A stretch of DNA of 64,000 nucleotides from Serpens sp964410065 (GCA_964410065.1 CAYPFO010000003.1:45901-109900); one strand, 5' to 3'; shown: positions 34,333 to 42,988, counted from the first letter of the stretch. The notes: a model not told the origin generated them from the letters alone. Numbers and translations: made by a program.

Positions 34333-35331
34333 GTGAGTAAACTGAACAAGGTCGACAAGGCCGCCATATTGCTCCTCTCCCTCGGCGAAACCGATGCCGC
34401 GCAGGTGTTGCGCCATCTCGGCCCGAAGGAAGTGCAGCGGGTCGGCGTGGCCATGGCAGGGCTGACCAACGTCCACCGTGGGCAGGTCGAAGAAGTGCTC
34501 GGCGAGTTTGTCGCCATGGTTGGCGAGCAGACCGGGCTGGGCTCGGGCACCGATGGCTACATCCGCAAGATGCTTACCCAGGCGCTGGGCGAGGACAAGG
34601 CCGGCAACCTGATCGACCGGATTCTGCTCGGCGGCAGCACCAGTGGTCTGGACAGCCTGAAGTGGATGGAGGCGCGCGCCGTGGCTGACGTGATCCGCTA
34701 CGAGCACCCGCAGATCCAGGCCATCGTGGTTGCCTATCTGGATGCCGACCAGGCCGGCGAAGTGCTCAGCCACTTCAACCACAAGGCGCGACTGGACATC
34801 ATCTTGCGCGTCTCGTCGCTCAATACCGTGCAACCGGCGGCGCTCAAGGAACTCAACCAGATCCTCGAGAAGCAGTTCTCCGGCACCAGCAACACCAGCC
34901 GTGCGACGCTGGGCGGTGTGAAGCGCGCCGCCGACATCATGAACTACCTGGACAGCGCCATCGAAGTGCCGCTGATGGACTCCATTCGCGAGGTGGACCA
35001 GGAGTTGTCCGAGCAGATCGAAGACCTGATGTTTGTCTTCGACAACCTTGCCGATATCGACGACCGCGGTATCCAGGCGCTGCTGCGGGAAATCTCCAGC
35101 GACGTGCTGGTGCTGGCCCTCAAGGGCGCCGACGATAACGTTCAGGACAAGATCTTCAAGAACATGTCCAAGCGCGCCGGTGAACTGCTGCGCGATGACC
35201 TCGAGTCCCAGGGGCCGGTGCGGGTCAGCGACGTCGAAACGGCGCAGAAGGAAATTCTGGCCATTGCCCGACGCATGGCCGAGGCGGGAGAAATCGTCAT
35301 CGGTCCCAAGGGCGCCGAGGAAATGATCTGA
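34333..35331 (+). CDS. fliG: Flagellar motor switch protein FliG
   Basis: The 332-aa switch protein begins with GTG 34333 (SKLNKVDKAAILLLSLGE). The C-terminal torque domain (DLMFVFDNLADIDDRGIQAL, then LKGADDNVQDKIFKNMSKRA) has the charged helix that meets the stator. It sits between FliF and the C ring. A 155-base gap with repeat C separates it from fliH. Confidence 0.97.
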   Translation: MSKLNKVDKAAILLLSLGETDAAQVLRHLGPKEVQRVGVAMAGLTNVHRGQVEEVLGEFVAMVGEQTGLGSGTDGYIRKMLTQALGEDKAGNLIDRILLGGSTSGLDSLKWMEARAVADVIRYEHPQIQAIVVAYLDADQAGEVLSHFNHKARLDIILRVSSLNTVQPAALKELNQILEKQFSGTSNTSRATLGGVKRAADIMNYLDSAIEVPLMDSIREVDQELSEQIEDLMFVFDNLADIDDRGIQALLREISSDVLVLALKGADDNVQDKIFKNMSKRAGELLRDDLESQGPVRVSDVETAQKEILAIARRMAEAGEIVIGPKGAEEMI

Positions 35332-35354
35332 CCTACCTGGGTGGATTACGTTTT

Positions 35355-35418
35355 GCAGCGGGGTCGCCGCTCCCACAGACCGAGCCAGTTGCATGCGCTC
35401 ATTGTGGGCGGCCGGACC
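35355..35418 (+). repeat. Dispersed repeat C, copy 3
   Basis: GCAGCGGGGTCGCCGCTCCC followed by ACAGACCGAGCCAGTTGC matches the copies at 300 and 31912. It lies inside the fliE operon between fliG and fliH. Confidence 0.6.
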
Positions 35419-35486
35419 TCGGGCTGCAGAGCACGCAATGGACACTGTGAATCACCGGATTCCCCAGCGGGGCGAGTATTACCGCG

Positions 35487-36287
35487 ATGCATACTGACAA
35501 AAAAGGCAACCATGACAGCGAGCTGATTCGCGCCAGCGATCTGCCCGCCTTCGATCGTTGGTTGCTGCCCAGTTTCGATCCGCCAAAGCCCTTCGAACCG
35601 GAGCCGCTGGTCGAGCAGGAAGAAGAGCCGCTCGAAGCCGAGGTGCAGGTTGAAGAGGTGCCGCTCGAGGAGGTCCAGCCGATCACCCTCGAGGAACTTG
35701 AGGCGATCCGTCAGGACGCTTACAACGAGGGCTTCTCCACCGGTGAAAAGGACGGCTTCCATGCCGGCCAGCTACGCGCGCGCCAGGAAGCCGAGACGCA
35801 GCTCCAGGCGCGCCTGGAACGTCTGGACCAGCTGATGGCCCAGCTTATGGAGCCGATTGCCGAACAGGATCAGCAGCTTGAAGAAGCGTTGGTTGGGGTG
35901 GTCAGTCACGTGTGCCGTGAGGTTATCCAGCGCGAATTGAGCACCGACTCCAGCCAGTTGGGCGACATCCTGCGCGCCGCGTTGCGGCTGTTGCCGCTGG
36001 GTGCGCAAAACCTGCGCATTCATATCAATCCCCAGGATTTCGAACTGGTCAAAGCCCTGCGTGAACGCCATGAAGAACAGTGGCGCATTCTCGAAGACGA
36101 AACGCTGCTGCCCGGCGGTTGCCGGGTCGAAAGCGAGCACAGCCTGATTGACGCCAGCGTGGAAACCCGCCTGAGCCAGGCCCTTGCCCAGCTGCACGAA
36201 CAGCGCCGCGAGCAACGCCTGCATCCGGCGTCCGCAGATATGCATCTGGATCTTGACGGTACTGTGGAGCCTGCCGATGCGCCTTGA
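35487..36287 (+). CDS. fliH: Flagellar assembly protein FliH
   Basis: The 266-aa protein regulates the FliI ATPase in the export apparatus. It has an acidic, Pro/Glu-rich N-terminal part (about 30-70), the glycine-spaced helix typical of FliH (YNEGFSTGEKDGFHAGQLRA), and a C-terminal V-type ATPase E-like domain. ATG 35487 has only a weak ribosome site. Its end overlaps fliI by 11 bases. Confidence 0.93.
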   Translation: MHTDKKGNHDSELIRASDLPAFDRWLLPSFDPPKPFEPEPLVEQEEEPLEAEVQVEEVPLEEVQPITLEELEAIRQDAYNEGFSTGEKDGFHAGQLRARQEAETQLQARLERLDQLMAQLMEPIAEQDQQLEEALVGVVSHVCREVIQRELSTDSSQLGDILRAALRLLPLGAQNLRIHINPQDFELVKALRERHEEQWRILEDETLLPGGCRVESEHSLIDASVETRLSQALAQLHEQRREQRLHPASADMHLDLDGTVEPADAP

Positions 36288-37623
36288 GCGCACCAGCTTC
36301 GCCCGTCGCCTGGCGGGCTACCAGCACGCGGTGAAGCTGCCCGCTCGGCCGGTGGTGGAGGGGCGTTTGCTGCGCATGGTTGGCCTGACCCTGGAAGCCG
36401 AAGGGTTGAGCGCGGCGTTGGGTAGCCGCTGCCTGGTGATCAATGAAGACCGTCACTCGCCGGTCAAGGTCGAAGCGGAAGTCATGGGTTTTGCTGGCAC
36501 CCGCACCTTTCTGATGCCGGTCGGCAGTCTGGCCGGTCTTGCTCCTGGCGCGCGCGTCGTGCCGCTGGCCGACAGCGGTCGCCTGCCTATGGGCATGGGC
36601 ATGCTCGGCCGGGTATTGGACGGCGCGGGCAATGCATTGGATGGCAAGGGGCGTATGCGCGCCGAGGACTGGGTGCCCATGGAGGCACCCGTTATCAACC
36701 CGCTGCGCCGCCACCCCATCAGTGAGCCGTTGGACGTGGGCATTCGCAGCATCAACGGACTGCTGACGGTCGGACGCGGTCAGCGTCTGGGTCTGTTCGC
36801 CGGTACGGGTGTCGGTAAATCCGTGCTGCTGGGCATGATGACGCGCTTTACCGAGGCGGACATCATCGTCGTCGGCCTGATTGGCGAACGGGGCCGCGAA
36901 GTAAAAGAATTCATCGAACAGATCCTCGGCGAGGAAGGCTTGAAACGCTCGGTGGTCGTTGCCTCACCCGCCGACGAGGCGCCGCTGATGCGCTTGCGCG
37001 CCGCGCAATATTGCACGCGCATTGCCGAATATTTTCGTGACAAGGGCAAGAACGTCCTGCTGTTGATGGACTCGCTGACCCGTTTCGCCCAGGCACAGCG
37101 TGAGATCGCCCTGGCTATTGGCGAGCCGCCAGCAACCAAGGGCTACCCGCCCTCGGTGTTCGCCAAATTGCCGGCACTGGTCGAGCGGGCCGGTAATGCC
37201 GAGCAGGGCGGCGGCTCCATTACGGCGTTTTATACCGTGCTGTCGGAAGGCGATGACCAGCAGGACCCGATTGCCGATGCCGCCCGTGGTGTGCTGGACG
37301 GCCACTTCGTGCTGTCCCGGCGCTTGGCCGAAGAAGGCCATTACCCGGCCATCGACATCGAGGCGTCCATCAGCCGGGTGATGCCGCAGGTAATCAGTCC
37401 CGATCATCTGCGCGACGCGCAGCGCTTCAAGCGACTGTGGTCGCGCTATCAGCAGAGTCGCGACCTGATCAGCGTCGGCGCCTATGTGCCTGGCGGCGAT
37501 CCGGAAACCGACCTGGCCATCGCCAAGCAGCAACAAATGTCGCACTACCTGCGCCAGGGTCTGGATGACAGCGAAGAACAGTTAGAGCAGAACGCCGCGC
37601 AACTGGCGGCGGTGTTCCGCTAG
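36277..37623 (+). CDS. fliI: Flagellum-specific export ATPase FliI
   Basis: The 448-aa F1-beta-like ATPase powers entry of substrates into the flagellar export gate. The Walker A loop AGTGVGKS lies at about 175-182, and LLLMDSLTRFAQAQREI carries the Walker B region. I place the start at ATG 36277 (MRLERTSFARRLAGYQ), inside the fliH end; the longer open frame is a shadow of fliH. It forms the ATPase complex with FliH and FliJ. Confidence 0.97.
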   Translation: MRLERTSFARRLAGYQHAVKLPARPVVEGRLLRMVGLTLEAEGLSAALGSRCLVINEDRHSPVKVEAEVMGFAGTRTFLMPVGSLAGLAPGARVVPLADSGRLPMGMGMLGRVLDGAGNALDGKGRMRAEDWVPMEAPVINPLRRHPISEPLDVGIRSINGLLTVGRGQRLGLFAGTGVGKSVLLGMMTRFTEADIIVVGLIGERGREVKEFIEQILGEEGLKRSVVVASPADEAPLMRLRAAQYCTRIAEYFRDKGKNVLLLMDSLTRFAQAQREIALAIGEPPATKGYPPSVFAKLPALVERAGNAEQGGGSITAFYTVLSEGDDQQDPIADAARGVLDGHFVLSRRLAEEGHYPAIDIEASISRVMPQVISPDHLRDAQRFKRLWSRYQQSRDLISVGAYVPGGDPETDLAIAKQQQMSHYLRQGLDDSEEQLEQNAAQLAAVFR

Positions 37624-37726
37624 TTATCGTTCGGCACGCCGTAGGGTTTCGTTCGCTGCGAGCGTGCAGCCCGGCGTTGAGTAGGGCCTGCTGGATGGGC
37701 CAGGAGATCAGTGAAGTGAGCAGTCG

Positions 37727-38173
37727 ATGAGCCAAAGACGTGCAGAGCGCTTAGCACCGGTGGTCGATATGGCCACCGAAACCGAGCGAGAGGCGGCTCG
37801 CCAACTGGGACGCAGCCTGCAGCAGTTGCAGAACAGCGAGAATCAGCTCGTCGAGTTGCGCCGTTACCTGGGCGATTACCAGCAGCAATGGCTGACCGCC
37901 GGTGGCCAAGGCGTATCAGGGCAGTGGTTGATCAACTACCAGCGCTTTCTGACCCAACTGGATTCCGCGATCGGACAGCAGCAGCGCAGCGTTGAGTGGA
38001 ACCAGGAAAACGTGCGCAAGGCGCGTGAGCAGTGGCAGAAATGCTATGCGCGACTTGAGGGTCTGCGCAAACTGGTGCAGCGTTACCTGGATGAAGCCCG
38101 TGCCGCTGCGGAAAAGCGCGAGCAGAAGTTGCTCGATGAGCTGGTCCAGCGTCTTCGCCCTCAATCAGTGTGA
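37727..38173 (+). CDS. fliJ: Flagellar export protein FliJ
   Basis: This 148-aa, almost fully coiled-coil, charged protein matches FliJ in size and position after FliI. It helps couple the ATPase to the export gate and escorts chaperones. Heptad-like stretches run through most of the length (REAARQLGRSLQQLQNSENQ, RKAREQWQKCYARLEGLRK). A 103-base gap separates it from fliI. Confidence 0.92.
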   Translation: MSQRRAERLAPVVDMATETEREAARQLGRSLQQLQNSENQLVELRRYLGDYQQQWLTAGGQGVSGQWLINYQRFLTQLDSAIGQQQRSVEWNQENVRKAREQWQKCYARLEGLRKLVQRYLDEARAAAEKREQKLLDELVQRLRPQSV

Positions 38174-38238
38174 CGAGTGGTACAGAGGCAAGGCGGAGTG
38201 TTTTGGCATACTGCCGCCACGGTACAAGGAGAGGCCAC

Positions 38239-38589
38239 ATGTACGGACTACATATCGACCAGGCGATGCTCAACACGTTGCAGGACATCATGGAGGATGA
38301 ATATCCCGCCCTCCTGGATACCTACCTGGCTGATTCCGAAGAGCGCCTGCGCCTGCTGCGCACCGCGCTTCGCGACGCCGACCGCCATACCCTTCGCGAG
38401 GCCGCACACAGCTTCAAGGGCAGCTGCAGCAATATGGGGGTCAGCTATCTGGCCGATCTATGCCAGCAACTGGAGCTATGTGGGCAGAATGGCGAATTGC
38501 AGCAGGCCCATTCCCTGCTTCGGCTGATCGAAAAGGAACTCACCATCGTCCGCGTGCTGTTCCGTGCCGAGCGTCGCCGCTACGCCTAA
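38239..38589 (+). CDS. hptB: Histidine phosphotransfer protein, HptB-like
   Basis: The 116-aa four-helix Hpt protein has the phosphorylated His57 in EAAHSFKGSCSNMG. ATG 38239 follows a strong AAGGAGAGG site. In other Pseudomonas an Hpt gene at this place belongs to the HptB-HsbR-HsbA switch linking sensor kinases to motility and biofilm. Here the response regulator and anti-sigma antagonist genes expected between fliJ and hptB are absent. Confidence 0.87.
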   Translation: MYGLHIDQAMLNTLQDIMEDEYPALLDTYLADSEERLRLLRTALRDADRHTLREAAHSFKGSCSNMGVSYLADLCQQLELCGQNGELQQAHSLLRLIEKELTIVRVLFRAERRRYA

Positions 38590-38618
38590 TCTCCCTATAT
38601 GGAGCGGCAGAGCATCTT

Positions 38619-39097
38619 GTAGGGGCAAATTCATTGGCTGTGTCTGCGTTACGTGTTGCTAGCAGCCGGCGCGGTGGGTCATGTGGGCATGCGTAGGGCG
38701 GCCTCGCCCGTTGCAGGGTGTCGGGATGGAGCTGCGCAGTGACTCGGGCAGCCCGCCGTAGGGGGGATACTCCGCCGGCGGGGTGCTCGCTCAACCTCGA
38801 GTATCCAGCCAACCCTCCTGCAGCGAGCGACGCCGCCCTACGACAGCTGCGTCAGTGGTTACCGCTCGCTTCGGCGCGAGGTCCTGGTCTCCCAGGTTGT
38901 GTAACAGGTAACGCCATGAATTTGCTTGGGTAATGCCCCTTGCCACAACTAACGCAGACACAGCCAATTCATTCGCCCGGCACTGAATCTTCCGGCATCT
39001 CGGGGATACGACGAACAGATAATCGATGCCCTGCAAATGTTGCAGCGGTTGTGTGTGACCGTGAGTTCATGAGCCAGGCGATTGAATTCGCTCCTGC
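38619..39097 (-). repeat. Composite repeat: element A interrupted by element B (copy 2, inverted)
   Basis: This 479-bp unit is the inverted counterpart of 3747-4225 and has the same length. It starts GTAGGGGCAAATTCATT and ends GATTGAATTCGCTCCTGC. The B part is almost identical to copy 1, but the A part (38974-39097) has diverged strongly. It fills most of the 614-base gap between hptB and the esterase gene; the remaining bases show nothing. Confidence 0.87.
38636..38965 (-). mobile_element. MITE-like element B, copy 2 (330 bp)
   Basis: It has the same 16-base terminal inverted repeats as copy 1 (GGCTGTGTCTGCGTTA and its complement) and the same 330-bp length. It is flanked by AATTCATT on both sides (38628-38635 and 38966-38973), an 8-bp target duplication that is the complement of the one at copy 1. 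Confidence 0.85.
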
Positions 39098-39203
39098 CGG
39101 TTGGTCTGCTCCCACTGGCTTCCCTCCCCAAGACCGCGCGGTCTGACTACGCTGGTAAGCGCAAGCAGGCCGCCCCCCCTGCAGTCGCGCTACAGACACC
39201 CGC

Positions 39204-40058
39204 ATGCAGGAAAACCCACACCGCCGTTCCTATCTGATTGTCATCGCCGCATTACTGGCCGGCAACGTCGTTGCCTGGCTGCTGGTGCTGAATGGCCCGT
39301 TGGTGCATGCCGTGGTGGCGAACTTCAGGCCTGAGAACCCGCGTGTCACCGACATCCGCGATCGACAGCCGGTTGAAAAAGCCGATGCCCAGGGCTTCGG
39401 GGTATTCCTCACTTACGGCCAGTCCAATTCGGTCAACTCCGGGCAAATCGGCTATGTGCCAGGGCCGCAGGTGTTGAATTTCTACCAGGGTCGGCTGTAC
39501 CGCTATGAAGACCCCGCGCTGGGCGGCCAGGGCAGGCAGGGCAGTGTCTGGGGGCGTCTGGGAGATCGCCTGGTCAGCCAGACTATCTACCCGGGCGCGA
39601 TCTTTGCGCTTGCCGGCGCTCATGGCAGAACAATGCAGCAGTTAAGCGAAGGCCCTCATTACGATTATTTCATCGCGCAATACAGGGGCCTGCTGGACAC
39701 CCTGGGCAGGGTCGACGCTATTTTGTTTCATCAGGGCGAGGCCAATCATCGTCATAAGCAGGCGGGAGATTATGAGCAGCAGTTTTTGGTGTTTTATCGC
39801 AAGCTCCGCGCCGATGGCGTCACGGCACCGCTCTATTTATCCCAGGTATCGCTGTGCAATAACGCGAGGGATGAGCTACTGCTTGCTCAGCAGAACAAAC
39901 TGATCGTCGATCTGCCTGGCGTGCTCAGAGGGCCGAATAGCGATGCATTGACACACCCGCGCTACCGTTTGCCGGACCGCTGTCATTTTTCAGCCGAAGG
40001 GCTCGATGCCCTGGCGCAACTCTGGTTTGAGAGCCTGTCTAACGCCCAGGAAGAATAA
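39204..40058 (+). CDS. Membrane-anchored SASA/SGNH-type carbohydrate esterase
   Basis: The 284-aa protein has one N-terminal membrane segment (about 10-32) and then an extracytoplasmic SGNH-like domain. The nucleophile motif is YGQSN (Ser74), the WHQGE-like block is FHQGEAN (175-181), and the C-terminal catalytic pair is DRCH (Asp258, His261). These features fit the sialate O-acetylesterase-related family (SASA). Its neighbour is an O-acyltransferase, so the two may trim and add acyl groups on a surface glycan. The substrate is unknown. Confidence 0.75.
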   Translation: MQENPHRRSYLIVIAALLAGNVVAWLLVLNGPLVHAVVANFRPENPRVTDIRDRQPVEKADAQGFGVFLTYGQSNSVNSGQIGYVPGPQVLNFYQGRLYRYEDPALGGQGRQGSVWGRLGDRLVSQTIYPGAIFALAGAHGRTMQQLSEGPHYDYFIAQYRGLLDTLGRVDAILFHQGEANHRHKQAGDYEQQFLVFYRKLRADGVTAPLYLSQVSLCNNARDELLLAQQNKLIVDLPGVLRGPNSDALTHPRYRLPDRCHFSAEGLDALAQLWFESLSNAQEE

Positions 40059-40131
40059 GCTGTCCAGGCCCGCACACGCAGGAAGCTTTGGTTATTCATA
40101 ACCATGAATCAGACCAGTGAAGGGCCCAGTC

Positions 40132-42042
40132 ATGAGCTCAGGTGTCAGCTACAACCCCGCCATTGATGGCCTGCGGGCGATTGCGGTCTTGTCGGTATTC
40201 ATCTTTCACATCAACAACCAGTGGTTGCCCGGCGGGTTTCTCGGCGTTGATGTGTTTTTTGTGATCTCGGGGTTTCTGATCACCTCGATCCTGCTGAAGG
40301 ATTTTTCGGCAGGGCGTTTTACCTATGCTGAATTCTATCGCCGTCGCATCAACCGGATTCTGCCCGCCTATTTGTGTGTACTGGGCTGCGTCACGGTGGC
40401 GGCCTTTATCTTGATGCTGCCCTATGACTTCAAGAAGTTTGGCGTGTCGGCGCTGTCCTCGCTGTTTTTCGTCTCCAATATCAACTACGCGTTGCGCCAG
40501 GGGGATTACTTTTCCAACGATGCCGAGCAGTGGCCGCTGTTGCACACTTGGTCGCTGGCTGTGGAAGAGCAGTTTTATGTGCTCTGGCCCATTTTGCTGT
40601 TTGTGTTTTTTATGTACTGCTCTCGCGAGCCTAAGCATTATCGAACGCGCCTGCTGATAGTCACCTTGGTATTGATCAGCAGCTCGGCGGTCGTGGCTAC
40701 GGTTTTCGCACTGGATAAGAACCTCGCGACATGGAGTTACTACACCTCGTTCACCCGAGCATGCGAATTGCTGTTGGGGGGAGCCTTGGCGGTGTATCGC
40801 TCCGGGCGAGAAGTACCCGGGTTAAGCGCGCGCTACACCCTGCCGGCGCTTGTGGTGCTGGTGGCGTGTTTTTTGGGGTATGAAAAAAGCATTCCGTTCC
40901 CCGGTGCCAGCGCCTTGTTGCCCTGCCTGGCTACAGTGATCCTGCTGGCGGGTAACCGAACAGGTGCCCTTTACGGCTTATTGGCCAGTCGGCCGCTGGT
41001 CGGTATCGGTTTGATCTCCTACTCACTCTATCTGTGGCACTGGCCGATCATTTCCTTTACCCGCTATGTGTTCGATTTTGGCAGCGGGAACTTTGTCATC
41101 GGCGGCTGGGCTGCGTTGGCGATTTTTGCGTTGTCCGTGTCGCTGGCCTACCTCACCTATCGGTACATCGAAACCCCGTTCCGCACGTCCCGCGCCTCGT
41201 TTTCCCAAGCAGGTATGCGCCTGTTCGCCTTGCCCTGCGCTGCGGGCTTGGTGGCCTATGGAGCGATTTTTTTTACCCATGGGCTGCCGTTCAGGTTGGA
41301 TACCTTCGGCGTGCCGGCCATGCAGGCCTTCAACTCCATCGACAAGCGACAGTGCCCTGACTTTGTCAGCCTGGGCTGTCTGGGCGGAGACCCTCACGCG
41401 CACCGGAAATACCTGATCATTGGCAATTCCTACGCGGAACATTACTTCAAGTTTTACGATGTGCTGGGCAAGGCGTTCGGGATCAGAGTGGATCTGGCCG
41501 CCGGCGGGGGCTGTAGTCCTGGGGACAACACGCTCAAATGCAGGAAGATCTACAGCTATGTGTTCGACCATTTCCATGAATACGATGGCCTGATCTTTGT
41601 GCAGGATTGGCAAGCCCGGCAGTTCGAGGGCAACTCATCCCATGCCGAGCGATTCGATGAGTACCTGCAACAACTCAAGGCGCTTTCCAGACCCTTGTTA
41701 CTGGTCGGCAGCATGCCGCGTTTCGATGCGCAGATAGACAAGATCGCCAATTACAGCCGGATCTTCGGTACTACTGAAAGCCCCGTGATCATCACGATCA
41801 GACCGGAGTACATCCAGGAAAACAGCGCGTTGAAGTCGTTCAGTCGCCGTGTTGGCGTGAAGTTCGTCAACCCTTACGAGGATGCAACGGCTTCCGGGAT
41901 GGTGCTCAAGCCCATGGACGACAAGGGGGTCCCCATGTACATGGACTCCAACCACCTCTCCGTGTACGGCTCGGAAAAAATGGCGCGCCACTTATTGGCA
42001 ACTCACCCGCGTGAGGAGCTGGATAAACGGTATTTTCCGTAG
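40132..42042 (+). CDS. Acyltransferase-3 / SGNH fusion (OafA-type O-acyltransferase)
   Basis: The 636-aa protein begins with the acyltransferase-3 signature (NPAIDGLRAIAVLSVFIFHI, GVDVFFVISGFLI). About ten membrane helices follow, to roughly residue 375, and then a periplasmic SGNH domain with GNSYAEHYF and a C-terminal DSNHLSVYG. Such proteins O-acetylate O-antigens and other glycans outside the cytoplasm. ATG 40132 follows GAAGGG; a GTG 15 bases earlier is in frame. It follows the SASA esterase by 73 bases. Confidence 0.9.
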   Translation: MSSGVSYNPAIDGLRAIAVLSVFIFHINNQWLPGGFLGVDVFFVISGFLITSILLKDFSAGRFTYAEFYRRRINRILPAYLCVLGCVTVAAFILMLPYDFKKFGVSALSSLFFVSNINYALRQGDYFSNDAEQWPLLHTWSLAVEEQFYVLWPILLFVFFMYCSREPKHYRTRLLIVTLVLISSSAVVATVFALDKNLATWSYYTSFTRACELLLGGALAVYRSGREVPGLSARYTLPALVVLVACFLGYEKSIPFPGASALLPCLATVILLAGNRTGALYGLLASRPLVGIGLISYSLYLWHWPIISFTRYVFDFGSGNFVIGGWAALAIFALSVSLAYLTYRYIETPFRTSRASFSQAGMRLFALPCAAGLVAYGAIFFTHGLPFRLDTFGVPAMQAFNSIDKRQCPDFVSLGCLGGDPHAHRKYLIIGNSYAEHYFKFYDVLGKAFGIRVDLAAGGGCSPGDNTLKCRKIYSYVFDHFHEYDGLIFVQDWQARQFEGNSSHAERFDEYLQQLKALSRPLLLVGSMPRFDAQIDKIANYSRIFGTTESPVIITIRPEYIQENSALKSFSRRVGVKFVNPYEDATASGMVLKPMDDKGVPMYMDSNHLSVYGSEKMARHLLATHPREELDKRYFP

Positions 42043-42060
42043 GCTGGGATCGAACATTTC

Positions 42061-42131
42061 GTAGGGTGGACAACGTTTTTATTGTCCACCGAGCGGGGGC
42101 TGGTGGATGTGAAAAACGACATCCACCCTAC
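42061..42131. repeat. Palindromic repeat D between convergent genes (copy 1)
   Basis: The ends GTAGGGTGGA and TCCACCCTAC are perfect inverted repeats, and an inner hairpin (GGACAACG-TTTTTA-TTGTCC) lies at the left. It sits between the acyltransferase (+) and the barstar-like gene (-) and may stop transcription from both sides. A related copy is at 49353-49454. Confidence 0.7.
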
Positions 42132-42138
42132 GGGTTAA

Positions 42139-42570
42139 TCATGCCAGCCACGGCAGTTTTTCCAGTACGGGAAGGTCGCCAGGTTCACTGGCAACCAGCA
42201 GGCACAGCCCACGGCCACGCTGCGCCCAGTAGCCACAGGCATCATTGATCAGGTCGAAGAACAGGCGAAGATCGCCTGCCTCAAGTGATGTTTCAGCGTC
42301 TATCGGCAGGCTGAGTACCAGCAATTGGTCGCTGGGCCAGGACAGTTCAGTCAGGCAATCCCAGGCGGCATCCCAGTTGCGACCGAAATAAGCAGGGAAA
42401 TCCAAAGCCTTGGCCAAGGCGTCGAGCAATCCGTCGTGATCGAGACGCTCGGTGGTCAAGGGTTTTAGCCGCATTAAAGGGGAGGGCGCTGGCTGTGCCT
42501 CAGGGTGCACGCGAAACACCCCGCAGCGATGTTTGTCGGCGAGCAAATGCATGGCCAGCAGGTCGTCCAT
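42139..42570 (-). CDS. Barstar-family ribonuclease inhibitor
   Basis: The 143-aa acidic protein carries the barstar signature FPAYFGRNWDAAWDCLTEL, with a variable N-terminal extension of about 45 residues. Barstar-type proteins plug the active site of barnase-like RNases. The ATG at 42570 overlaps the stop of the RNase gene (TGATG), so inhibitor and enzyme are made together. It is the last gene of the dapE operon. Confidence 0.88.
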   Translation of the reverse strand: MDDLLAMHLLADKHRCGVFRVHPEAQPAPSPLMRLKPLTTERLDHDGLLDALAKALDFPAYFGRNWDAAWDCLTELSWPSDQLLVLSLPIDAETSLEAGDLRLFFDLINDACGYWAQRGRGLCLLVASEPGDLPVLEKLPWLA

Positions 42571-42977
42571 CAATTGGTCTCGATACGCCGGAAGCTGCGG
42601 TAGTGGTCTTCGGTGTAGTAGTACACCTCGGGGGGCTGACCGCCGGCGACGATACGCCGCGCGCCGCGGGTGCGCTCGCCAGGCGTTTTGACGGTGTACT
42701 CACGGTAGTAACCACGCGGCTTTTCCGGCAGGTGGCGTTCGCGGTTGAAAAAAGTGCCGTCATCCTGCTCGTAGGGGTAAGGGCCGCCGCGCTGGATCAG
42801 CGCCAGGGTGTGCTCCAGTTCCTGTTGCCGGAGATCAACCGACTGGCTGTTGTCGATGGGCGTCTGCCCGGTCTTTCCCGTCGTGAAGAATTCCTTCAGA
42901 CCATCCTGGGAAAACAGCGCCGCCAATACCAGGACGGTAATGAGCATCAGGTTGTGCATGGGGGTACGTTTACGCAT
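42570..42977 (-). CDS. Barnase/RNase Sa-like guanyl-specific ribonuclease
   Basis: The 135-aa protein has an N-terminal signal or anchor segment (about 7-25) and a microbial RNase domain. The motifs are FFNRERHLP, YYREYTV (Glu93, general base), GARRIV (Arg107/108) and TEDHYRSF (His125, general acid), in the barnase order. It is followed by its barstar-type inhibitor, as in toxin-immunity pairs. It may act as a secreted or periplasmic RNase, and the cytoplasmic barstar would protect against unexported enzyme. Confidence 0.87.
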   Translation of the reverse strand: MRKRTPMHNLMLITVLVLAALFSQDGLKEFFTTGKTGQTPIDNSQSVDLRQQELEHTLALIQRGGPYPYEQDDGTFFNRERHLPEKPRGYYREYTVKTPGERTRGARRIVAGGQPPEVYYYTEDHYRSFRRIETN

Positions 42978-42988
42978 GGCAAACTCCG

